A stretch of 6,315 nt of DNA from an uncultured Coriobacteriaceae bacterium (GTDB lineage Bacteria; Actinomycetota; Coriobacteriia; Coriobacteriales; Atopobiaceae), in contig URWR01000103.1 in assembly GCA_900551595.1 (NCBI GenBank), positions 1 to 6,315 of the forward strand, written 5' to 3'. The position numbers and the translations under genes are program-made. Under the pieces are notes generated by a model, which saw only the letters and a program-made list of their open reading frames with translations, did not search any database and was not told the DNA's origin. Of the stretch, positions 1 to 5,958 are shown in pieces. Positions within the stretch are counted from its first letter, which is position 1, and each line of letters begins with the position of its first letter.

Positions 1-139
1 GCGTTCTGCCCTTGGTGAGCTTGTAATCGAGGGCGTTGAAGAGAATTCAGAGCTGCAGCTTGATATTCTCTCTAACCCCGAGTTTGTCTCGGGAATCTAT
101 CACACCGATCTCATGGAGCATCTCTATGCCGAGGGATAA
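1..139 (+). CDS. accC: Biotin carboxylase subunit of acetyl-CoA carboxylase, C-terminal end (5' partial)
   Basis: The first complete codon begins at position 2 and the frame runs 45 codons to a TAA at 137-139. The visible residues start RSALGELVIEGVEENSELQL and continue through a segment resembling 'NPEFVSGIYHTDLMEH'. This matches the known C-terminus of biotin carboxylase (in E. coli, 'RAL-EFVIEGV...' then 'F-SG-F-T-FLE'). AccC uses ATP and bicarbonate to carboxylate biotin on the carrier protein AccB in the cytoplasm, the first half-reaction of malonyl-CoA synthesis. The ATP-grasp catalytic domain lies upstream of the window, so activity cannot be judged from this piece. Its last 14 nt overlap the start of the accD-accA fusion, the partner that completes the reaction, and this supports the assignment. 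The identification rests on a short tail plus context. Confidence 0.88.
   Translation, partial: RSALGELVIEGVEENSELQLDILSNPEFVSGIYHTDLMEHLYAEG
115..118 (+). promoter_or_regulatory. Shine-Dalgarno site for accDA, inside accC
   Basis: GGAG lies 7 nt before the ATG at 126 and within the last codons of accC. It decides the start: the frame is open upstream to a TTG at 36, but that would add 30 residues read out of frame through conserved accC sequence and unlike any AccD N-terminus. Confidence 0.65.
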
Positions 140-2018
140 AAAACACAAGAGCATTAACGTTCTTGAAGGACCAGCAACTGAAGTACCTGTTGAAGTTCCT
201 GACAGGCATCTGCTTGTTAAGTGTCCATCGTGCCGTCGTGTTGTAGATGCCGACACGCTTGCCGACAATTTAAACGTTTGTCCCCGTTGTGGGTTCCCTA
301 TGCGCGTTGGAGCTCGTCGTCGTCTTGCAATGACGGTGGACGCCGGCAGCTTTGAGGAACTCGACCACGATTTGTCGGTAAACAACTACCTCAATTTCCC
401 CGGATACGATGAAAAGCTTGAGCGTGCTCGTCGCCGCTCAGGGGAGCGCGATGCAGTTATCACCGGCATTGCTTCTATTGGTGGTTGTTATACGGCACTC
501 TTTATCATGGATGCCGACTTCATGATGGGTTCGATGGGCTCGGTGGTTGGTGAGAAAATTTGCCGTCTGTTTGAGCGTGCTACCAAGCTTGGGCTTCCGG
601 TTGTCGGCTTTACCGTTTCTGGTGGTGCACGTATGCAAGAGGGCGTAACATCCCTCATGCAAATGGCAAAGGTATCTGCTGCCGTTCGCCGTCACTCTGA
701 TGCAGGTTTGCTCTATATCTGCGTTCTCACCGATCCTACGTGTGGCGGAGTTACAGCAAGCTTTGCTATGGAGGGCGACATTACTATTTCGGAGCCCGGT
801 GCCCTTATTGGCTTTGCCGGCCCGCGCGTGGTTGAGCAGACAACGCATAAGCGCCTTCCCGCTGGATTCCAAAGTGCAGAATTCCAGCTTGAGCATGGTT
901 TTGTCGATCGTATTGTCCGCAGACAAGATCTTCCGGCTACCTTGTCGGTCCTTCTTGCGTTCCACGGAGCAACACGCTATCTCGCGCCCGATACGGATGA
1001 GCATCCCGAGGTAACGGCAAAACCGCTCACCGATCCACTTCCCGTGGTAACACCGCCCATTGTTCCTGAGGTTCACCCTGACAATCCCTCAGAGGCCCCC
1101 GATCCTATTCGGACGCTCCTTGAAACTTCTCCGGTAAGCAAGATTTTGGATAGTCATCCTCAGCAAAACGAGCTGCTGCCTGAGAAGGACATCGACGAAA
1201 CGCCTGCTTCTGAATCAGATAAGGCAGAGCGTCCGCGTGCATACGACTTGCTCGCAAAGGTTCGTTCAGGAGATCATGAGACGGTCCTACCCCTCATTGA
1301 ACAAGCGTTTTCTGGGTTCCTTGAGTTCCATGGCGACAGGCTCTATGGAGATGACGGAGCAGTTGTAGGCGGTATTGCCCTGTTGGGCCGTCGACCGGTT
1401 ACGGTTATCGGCACTGAGCGTGGTCGTAACACCAAAGATCGCGTGGCGCGTAATTTTGGTTCTGCTCATCCCGAGGGATACCGCAAGGCCTTGCGTCTCA
1501 TGCGTGAGGCTGAGAAATTTGGCCGTCCGATTATTTGTCTCGTTGATACGTCGGGTGCCTACTGTGGCATTGGCGCCGAGGAGCGCGGTGAAGGCGAAGC
1601 TATTGCAAGCAATCTCATGGCAATGAGTGGTCTTAAGGTGCCCATCATTAGCGTCATTGTTGGTGAAGGTGGCAGTGGTGGTGCTCTTGCTCTGGCACTC
1701 GGTGATCGCGTCTTTATGCTTTCTGGCGCAATCTATTCTGTTGTAAGCCCAGAGGGAGCAGCTTCTATCCTTTGGAAAGATCCTAAACGCGCCCCCGAAG
1801 CAGCTGATGCTTTGCGTATTACGGCCCCTGACCTTCTTGAGCTGGGAATTATTGACGATGTGATCGACGATGCAGCACTTGGTTCTCAGACATTTGCTTC
1901 CGCGTTTGCGGCACGGCTTGAGAAGGAATTCGATGAGCTTTCAGCTCTTAGCACAGAAGAGCTGATAAACCAGCGTTATCAGCGCTACCGCAACATGGGA
2001 GCTGATCACATATGCTAA
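126..2018 (+). CDS. accDA: Fused acetyl-CoA carboxylase carboxyltransferase, beta (AccD) + alpha (AccA)
   Basis: A 630-residue cytoplasmic enzyme that transfers the carboxyl group from carboxybiotin to acetyl-CoA, giving malonyl-CoA. The N-terminal half is AccD: a four-cysteine zinc finger (C33, C36, C52, C55), then SGGARMQEG (165-173), DPTCGG (203-208) and GPRVVEQT (232-239). Residues about 286-370 form a Pro/acidic linker. The C-terminal half is AccA: FHGDRLYGDDGAVVGGIA (401-418), PEGYRKALRLM (449-459), the active-site loop DTSGAYCG (474-481), GAEERGEGEAIA (483-494), GEGGSGGAL (513-521) and SPEGAASILWKD (541-552). AccD and AccA are normally separate chains of about 300 residues each in an A2B2 complex, so one chain of 630 covers both. 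No in-frame ATG lies between residues 215 and 459, and the GTG/TTG codons in the linker lack a clear ribosome site, so a separately started AccA looks unlikely. The start at ATG 126 follows GGAG and overlaps accC by 14 nt. The end overlaps degV by 7 nt. Confidence 0.95.
   Translation: MPRDKKHKSINVLEGPATEVPVEVPDRHLLVKCPSCRRVVDADTLADNLNVCPRCGFPMRVGARRRLAMTVDAGSFEELDHDLSVNNYLNFPGYDEKLERARRRSGERDAVITGIASIGGCYTALFIMDADFMMGSMGSVVGEKICRLFERATKLGLPVVGFTVSGGARMQEGVTSLMQMAKVSAAVRRHSDAGLLYICVLTDPTCGGVTASFAMEGDITISEPGALIGFAGPRVVEQTTHKRLPAGFQSAEFQLEHGFVDRIVRRQDLPATLSVLLAFHGATRYLAPDTDEHPEVTAKPLTDPLPVVTPPIVPEVHPDNPSEAPDPIRTLLETSPVSKILDSHPQQNELLPEKDIDETPASESDKAERPRAYDLLAKVRSGDHETVLPLIEQAFSGFLEFHGDRLYGDDGAVVGGIALLGRRPVTVIGTERGRNTKDRVARNFGSAHPEGYRKALRLMREAEKFGRPIICLVDTSGAYCGIGAEERGEGEAIASNLMAMSGLKVPIISVIVGEGGSGGALALALGDRVFMLSGAIYSVVSPEGAASILWKDPKRAPEAADALRITAPDLLELGIIDDVIDDAALGSQTFASAFAARLEKEFDELSALSTEELINQRYQRYRNMGADHIC
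981..1235 (+). other. Interdomain linker of the AccD-AccA fusion
   Basis: About 85 codons (residues 286-370) join the two carboxyltransferase halves. The stretch is rich in Pro, Asp, Glu, Ser and Thr, with runs such as PLPVVTPPIVPEV and DIDETPASESDK, and has no motif I recognise. It looks disordered and flexible. The frame is uninterrupted across it. The edges are approximate, set by the last AccD-like and first AccA-like residues. Confidence 0.7.
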
Positions 2019-2878
2019 AAATTGTGACTGACTCCACCTGCGGTTTAACCCAGGCTGAAGCTGAAGAACTTGGAGTTATCGTACTGCCCATGCAGTACGA
2101 GGTAGACGGCGTTCGTCATGATGAGAAGCCTCAGGTGGAGAACGGCGACTACGAGAAGCTTTTCTCCCATGCGCAAGAAATTGCTACTGAGCCCGTATAC
2201 CCTGCTCATTTTGCTGAAGTATTCCGTCAGTTGCTCAACGAGCATGATAATGTGCTTTGCATAACAATGTCAGGGCGCCTCTCGGGCGTTTACCGCGCAG
2301 CTTGTGATGCTCGTGATGCCGTCATCGCTCAGACAGCTTCCGAAGATCTTGATGCTCACCTGCGTCTTGTTGATTCTCGTCTTACGGTTGCTGCACTCGA
2401 GCAGTGCTTGCGCTATGCTCGTCGCCTTGCCGATGAGAACAAATCGCTTGAAGAGATAGCGCAAGCGGTTGAGCAGTATCGCAATGAAGTACGCATTGCC
2501 TTTGCGGTTCCAGACATGAAACCTCTCCGAAAGAGCGGCAGATTGGGAGCAACGCATCGGTCAGTTATGCGTCTTCTCGATCGCTGGCCAGTCTTCTCAC
2601 TGGATGCAGGTGGCATTCGAAGTGAAGGTTCGGGAAAAGGCTCCGCAGGAGCTGCGCGAGCCCTTATCAATCTGGTGGAATCTGGAGCGCATGAAGTCAT
2701 TGTCTCAACGTTTGGCGCTTCATCCGAACCCATAGCTCGCAACATCATGATTGAGCTGCGTCGCCGTTTTCCTCATACAAAAGTGCTGGTCAAAGATGGC
2801 GGACCAGTCATTGCAAGCCATATTGGCACCGGCGCCGTTAGTATTACATGGGTTGCTACGGAGTCTTTATCGCATTAA
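2012..2878 (+). CDS. DegV/FakB-family fatty-acid-binding protein
   Basis: A 288-residue protein of the DegV family at the usual length of about 280. Characterised members (FakB) bind a fatty acid while the kinase FakA phosphorylates it, and the acyl-phosphate feeds phospholipid synthesis through PlsX/PlsY. Visible family motifs are TDST at residues 6-9, MSGRLSG at 86-92, VDSR at 120-123, the 'D-K-L-K-GR' segment as PDMKPLRKSGRLG at 167-179, and GPVIASHIGTGA at 264-275 with the conserved His270. There is no signal peptide or membrane segment, so it should be cytosolic. The ATG overlaps the accDA stop by 7 nt, with GGGAG at 1997-2001 placed 10 nt upstream, which suggests translational coupling. 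No FakA gene is in the window. The family call is firm; the fatty-acid role and the chain preferred are inferred from the family and from the neighbouring malonyl-CoA genes. Confidence 0.9.
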   Translation: MLKIVTDSTCGLTQAEAEELGVIVLPMQYEVDGVRHDEKPQVENGDYEKLFSHAQEIATEPVYPAHFAEVFRQLLNEHDNVLCITMSGRLSGVYRAACDARDAVIAQTASEDLDAHLRLVDSRLTVAALEQCLRYARRLADENKSLEEIAQAVEQYRNEVRIAFAVPDMKPLRKSGRLGATHRSVMRLLDRWPVFSLDAGGIRSEGSGKGSAGAARALINLVESGAHEVIVSTFGASSEPIARNIMIELRRRFPHTKVLVKDGGPVIASHIGTGAVSITWVATESLSH

Positions 2879-2907
2879 AGTTCTTCGTGCATGGCGTATA
2901 AGTGCGC

Positions 2908-2915
2908 GGAGGTGG
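2908..2915 (+). promoter_or_regulatory. Shine-Dalgarno site for priA
   Basis: GGAGGTGG ends just before the ATG at 2918, with 5 nt between GGAGG and the start. It favours this start over the in-frame ATG at 2891, which has no good purine-rich site ahead of it and would put the GGAGG inside the coding sequence. Confidence 0.75.
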
Positions 2916-2917
2916 TT

Positions 2918-5272
2918 ATGGTATACGCACAGGTTGCGCTCGACATATCCACCCGCGCACTTGATTGTGCTTTTGATTATGGTGTGCCAGAAGCTTTAGA
3001 GAGCCAGGCTGTAGTTGGCGCTACCGTATTGGTTTCTTTCGGCCACCGTCAGGCCGTAGGTTATATCGTTTCCCTTTCAGATCGGCCTTCTGCCAAGATA
3101 CGCGCCGATCATATTTTGCCCATTCAACAGGTGTTGGTTAGCTCTTCTTTTGACGAAGTGGCAGGTCAACTTGCACTTTGGATTGCAAAAGAATACGCCT
3201 GTCCTTTATCGGAAGCGCTTCATCCTTTTCTTCCCCCAGGCCAAAGCGTGCGTGTGCGCAAACGAACAGCCTGTCCTGTAGATACTGCAGCTCATGAAAA
3301 AGAAGATAGCCCGCATACCATGTGGGAGCTTGTGTGTGAGCAGGCAGGTCCTGTGGATGATAGATGGGTTTGCCTTACCGAGGAAGGCAAGTCGTTTGTG
3401 CCTTCGCGCAGGGCTTCCCGTCAGAGAGCGATAGTATCAGCGCTTGCCGCAGGACCGTCGCGCATGGCGGAGCTTGTGGCTACCATACCCGGGGCATCGT
3501 CGGTTGTCAGTACCCTGGAGCGTCGCGGTATCGTTGCGGTAGAGAGTCGCAGGCGTGTGCGCGGTTCAGCAGAACAAACGACGACCCTTTCAAGCGCTAT
3601 AGCGCATCGTCCGGAGCATCTTACCCAAGGACAGGAAGAAGCCCTTCTTGCTATTCGCGAGGCAATTGCAGCTCAGCGAGGCGATGTGGTGCTTGTTGAC
3701 GGTGTGACGGGCTCGGGCAAGACAGAAGTATATCTTGCTGCTATTGAGCATGTTTTACGCCAAGGAAAGGGCGCAATTGTTCTTGTCCCTGAGATCTCTT
3801 TAACGGCTCAAACCGTGGGTCGTTTCCGAAGCCGTTTTGGCGACGACGTGGCAGTTTTGCATTCCCGTCTTTCTGTCGGAGAACGTTTTGATCAGTGGGA
3901 TCTTATCCATAGGGGAGATGTGCACGTTGTAGTTGGTGCGCGTTCTGCCCTTTTTGCTCCGCTTACCAATGTTGGTCTTATCGTGGTTGATGAGGAACAT
4001 GAAGCTTCGTATAAGCAGGATTCAGCGCCACGCTATCATGCTCGTGAGGTAGCGGCAAAGCTTGCACAACTGCGTGGAGCTGCGCTTGTCTTGGGCAGTG
4101 CAACTCCTTCACTCGAGAGTCTCGAGCGTTGTCAACGTCCAACTTATCGCGATGCAGTCTGGCGTCGTGTTGTCATGGATGAACGCCCTGGAAAAGCCCA
4201 GTTACCCACCGTCAAAATTGCGGATATGACGCAGGAGTTTGCTGCGGGCAATCGATCGATTTTCTCACGAGATCTGCGCCAAGCTCTTCTCGATATCGAG
4301 GAGCGTCGAGAAAAAGCGGTGCTGCTGCTCAATCGTCGTGGTTTTGCTACGTTTTTGATGTGTCGTGAGTGCGGGTGTGTGCCCACCTGTCCCCATTGTT
4401 CAACTTCTTTGGCCTATCACGAACGTACACATGCGCTTGTTTGTCATACGTGTGGACGCTCATGGCCAACACGTGCTTGGCCTGATCCTTCGACATCATG
4501 TCCAAACTGTGGCAGTCGTTACTTGGGACAGTTTGGTGTTGGCACACAGCGTGTTGAGGATGAGTTGCAGGCGCTTTTGGGTGACGATGTTTCAATCATC
4601 CGCATGGATGCTGACACTACCCGTACAAAAGGAGCACATCAGCGTCTCCTAGAACGTTTTGATGCCAGTGATTGTGCGGTGCTTATTGGCACACAAATGG
4701 TTGCAAAAGGTCTGGACTTTCCAGAGGTTACCCTTGTGGGTGTAGTAAACGCCGATACTACCCTCAAATTGCCCGATTTTCGTGCGGCAGAACGTACTTA
4801 TGATCTGCTTGAGCAGGTTGCAGGCAGAGCTGGACGAGGGGACCGTCCAGGGCGTGTCATTATCCAAACGTATTGGGCTAGCCATCCCGCAATCGCTTCG
4901 GTCGCCACACACGATCGTTCGACTTTTCTTGCAAGCGAGTTGGATAGTCGCCGGGAAGCGTACTATCCACCATTTGCGCGACTAACCAATGTTGTGGTGT
5001 GGGGGCTTGATGCAAAGAAGGTAAGAGACGCGGCGAATGAGATTGCTACACAAGCTCGCCAGGAGGCTTCCCATCGAGATGGGTGGCATGTGTTGGGTCC
5101 CGCCGAATGTGCACGTGGTCGTGTAAAAGATAGAACTCGGTGGCACGTACTGATAAAAACACCCACGAATGCGGATCCGGGGCCAGTCTTAAGTGCATGT
5201 GTATCTCACCTGGGCTCCTTAGCGAAGCATGTGCGTGTTGCAATTGATGTTGATGCATACGACCTTATGTAA
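2918..5272 (+). CDS. priA: Primosomal protein N' (replication-restart helicase PriA)
   Basis: A 784-residue superfamily 2 DNA helicase that recognises stalled or repaired forks and directs reloading of the replicative helicase. Domains in order: the N-terminal 3'-DNA-end-binding domain (about 1-105, with LDISTRALDCAFDYGVPE near the start), a winged-helix-like region (about 110-220), helicase lobe 1 with Walker A GVTGSGKT (262-269), Walker B DEEH (358-361) and GSATPS (393-398), then lobe 2 with LNRRGFA (471-477). A zinc-binding insertion carries eight cysteines in four CxxC pairs (482/485, 491/494, 509/512, 528/531). GTQMVAKG (591-598) and QVAGRAGRG (633-641) follow, then a C-terminal domain. 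All key residues are present, so it should be an active ATPase, unlike the degenerate PriA of many high-GC actinobacteria. The spacing between the third and fourth CxxC pairs is about 6 residues longer than in E. coli PriA. It starts 39 nt after degV and lies 136 nt before def, in the common priA-def-fmt order. Confidence 0.97.
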   Translation: MVYAQVALDISTRALDCAFDYGVPEALESQAVVGATVLVSFGHRQAVGYIVSLSDRPSAKIRADHILPIQQVLVSSSFDEVAGQLALWIAKEYACPLSEALHPFLPPGQSVRVRKRTACPVDTAAHEKEDSPHTMWELVCEQAGPVDDRWVCLTEEGKSFVPSRRASRQRAIVSALAAGPSRMAELVATIPGASSVVSTLERRGIVAVESRRRVRGSAEQTTTLSSAIAHRPEHLTQGQEEALLAIREAIAAQRGDVVLVDGVTGSGKTEVYLAAIEHVLRQGKGAIVLVPEISLTAQTVGRFRSRFGDDVAVLHSRLSVGERFDQWDLIHRGDVHVVVGARSALFAPLTNVGLIVVDEEHEASYKQDSAPRYHAREVAAKLAQLRGAALVLGSATPSLESLERCQRPTYRDAVWRRVVMDERPGKAQLPTVKIADMTQEFAAGNRSIFSRDLRQALLDIEERREKAVLLLNRRGFATFLMCRECGCVPTCPHCSTSLAYHERTHALVCHTCGRSWPTRAWPDPSTSCPNCGSRYLGQFGVGTQRVEDELQALLGDDVSIIRMDADTTRTKGAHQRLLERFDASDCAVLIGTQMVAKGLDFPEVTLVGVVNADTTLKLPDFRAAERTYDLLEQVAGRAGRGDRPGRVIIQTYWASHPAIASVATHDRSTFLASELDSRREAYYPPFARLTNVVVWGLDAKKVRDAANEIATQARQEASHRDGWHVLGPAECARGRVKDRTRWHVLIKTPTNADPGPVLSACVSHLGSLAKHVRVAIDVDAYDLM

Positions 5273-5329
5273 TCCCCTCATGGTTTGGGCTTCTCAGAGT
5301 TCAGTCGCGCGTTGTGGTGCATAAGCGGG

Positions 5330-5335
5330 TATCAT
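5330..5335 (+). promoter_or_regulatory. Possible -10 element of a def-fmt promoter
   Basis: TATCAT matches the sigma-70-type TATAAT at 5 of 6 bases and lies about 74 nt before the def start, inside the gap. No acceptable -35 hexamer is found 15-19 nt upstream (the sequence there is GC-alternating), and TTGTGG at 5312 is only 12 nt away. The call is weak and rests mainly on position. Confidence 0.22.
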
Positions 5336-5357
5336 GACGAATGAATAAGTGATGAGT

Positions 5358-5390
5358 TGTTGTACGGCAAACGTTTTGCTTGGTGCAACA
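5358..5390 (+). repeat. Imperfect inverted repeat (hairpin) in the def leader
   Basis: The outer arms TGTTGTAC (5358-5365) and GTGCAACA (5383-5390) can form 8 base pairs including one G-U. Inside them GCAAA (5367-5371) pairs with TTTGC (5375-5379) around a CGT loop, with a 1-nt/3-nt internal loop between the stems. It ends 6 nt before the AAAGGAG ribosome site. No T-run follows, so it is not a typical terminator. It could be an RNA structure that affects def translation, a protein-binding site, or chance. Confidence 0.45.
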
Positions 5391-5396
5391 CGATGT

Positions 5397-5403
5397 AAAG
5401 GAG
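5397..5403 (+). promoter_or_regulatory. Shine-Dalgarno site for def
   Basis: AAAGGAG lies 5 nt before the ATG at 5409. It decides this start over in-frame GTG 5349 and ATG 5352, which have weaker upstream sites, would add about 20 residues with no resemblance to deformylases, and would run through the hairpin. Confidence 0.75.
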
Positions 5404-5408
5404 CTCAG

Positions 5409-5948
5409 ATGAGCGCAATTGACGATATTGTTCTATCTCCGGATCCTCGCCTGAAAAAGCAGTGTGCTCCTATTGAGCATATTGATGATACGGTTCGCAA
5501 ACTTGCTCAGCGCATGCTGGAGGATATGTATGCAGCAGGCGGTTGCGGACTTGCTGCGCCCCAGGTAGGCGAGAACATTCGCCTGGTTGTTATCGATGTT
5601 GATTACGGCGATGCACCTAAAAATCCTTACGTTCTTATCAACCCCACAATTGTTGAGAGCTCTCAAGAACTCGTTGCGGGGAGTGAAGGATGCCTTTCAT
5701 TTCCAGGCATTTCTGTAACCGTAGAGCGTCCTAATCGCGTCGTCGTGCATGCCCTTAATCTTGATGGCGACATGATTGAATATACTGCCGAGAACAACCT
5801 TATGTGCGTTTGCTTGCAGCATGAGATCGACCATCTTGATGGCACAACGATGATTGATCATCTCTCTCCAACAGCTCGCGCTCGTGCACTTCGTGAGTAT
5901 GAGCAGGCGCGTGAAGCTGGTGCTCAACCAGGAGATACTGAAGTATAA
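5409..5948 (+). CDS. def: Peptide deformylase
   Basis: A 179-residue cytosolic metalloenzyme that removes the N-formyl group from new polypeptides as they leave the ribosome. All three family motifs are present: GCGLAAPQ (45-52; G-x-GLAA-x-Q), EGCLS (93-97) with metal ligand Cys95, and QHEIDH (137-142) with ligands His138 and His142 and catalytic Glu139. The N-terminus LSPDPRLKKQCAPI resembles the usual 'yPDP-Lr--a--v' segment. The length suits a compact type 1-like enzyme. Cys46 sits where Val or Ile is more common in motif 1. The C-terminal tail after about residue 150 is rich in Ala, Arg and Glu and likely helical. It is followed after 10 nt by fmt, whose product adds the formyl group that Def removes, the classic def-fmt pair. 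Whether it has its own promoter or reads through from priA is unclear. Confidence 0.97.
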   Translation: MSAIDDIVLSPDPRLKKQCAPIEHIDDTVRKLAQRMLEDMYAAGGCGLAAPQVGENIRLVVIDVDYGDAPKNPYVLINPTIVESSQELVAGSEGCLSFPGISVTVERPNRVVVHALNLDGDMIEYTAENNLMCVCLQHEIDHLDGTTMIDHLSPTARARALREYEQAREAGAQPGDTEV

Positions 5949-5953
5949 GGAGG
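5947..5953 (+). promoter_or_regulatory. Shine-Dalgarno site for fmt, overlapping the def stop
   Basis: AAGGAGG, a near-perfect anti-16S match, uses the last two bases of the def TAA and lies 5 nt before the fmt ATG at 5959. An out-of-frame ATG at 5955 is only 1 nt from the site and reaches a stop after ten codons, so it is not the start. Confidence 0.8.
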
Positions 5954-5958
5954 AATGC

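Larger units (their letters stand above)
5273..5408 (+). other. Intergenic region between priA and def
   Basis: This is the only sizeable non-coding gap in the window (136 nt). It holds a possible -10 box (TATCAT), an imperfect hairpin and the def ribosome site. I see no clear rho-independent terminator after priA: CCCC and GGG tracts just after the stop do not form a convincing stem and no T-run follows. Very short frames such as ATG at 5341 (three codons) look accidental. Confidence 0.7.

Noticed and set aside
36..125. Upstream extension of accDA to a TTG start at 36
   Set aside because: It overlaps conserved accC coding sequence in another frame, adds 30 residues unlike AccD, and ATG 126 has GGAG at the right distance.
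438..1076. Long reverse-strand frame of 212 codons inside accDA
   Set aside because: It is a shadow of the strongly conserved accDA frame, with no recognisable domain in its translation.
2853..2881. Possible promoter for priA (TTGCTA, 17 nt, TAAAGT)
   Set aside because: Each box matches consensus at only 4 of 6 bases and the site overlaps the end of degV, so it is expected by chance; the short gap favours read-through.
2891..2917. Upstream ATG for priA
   Set aside because: There is no good ribosome site before it, whereas GGAGGTGG sits directly ahead of ATG 2918, where the family-like N-terminus begins.
1..3952. Repeated string GCGTTCTGCCCTT near position 1 and again near 3940
   Set aside because: Both copies encode a similar short residue run (RSAL) in unrelated genes and the similarity stops at once, so it is coincidence.
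5273..5300. Terminator after priA
   Set aside because: The C and G tracts do not form a stable stem and no T-run follows.
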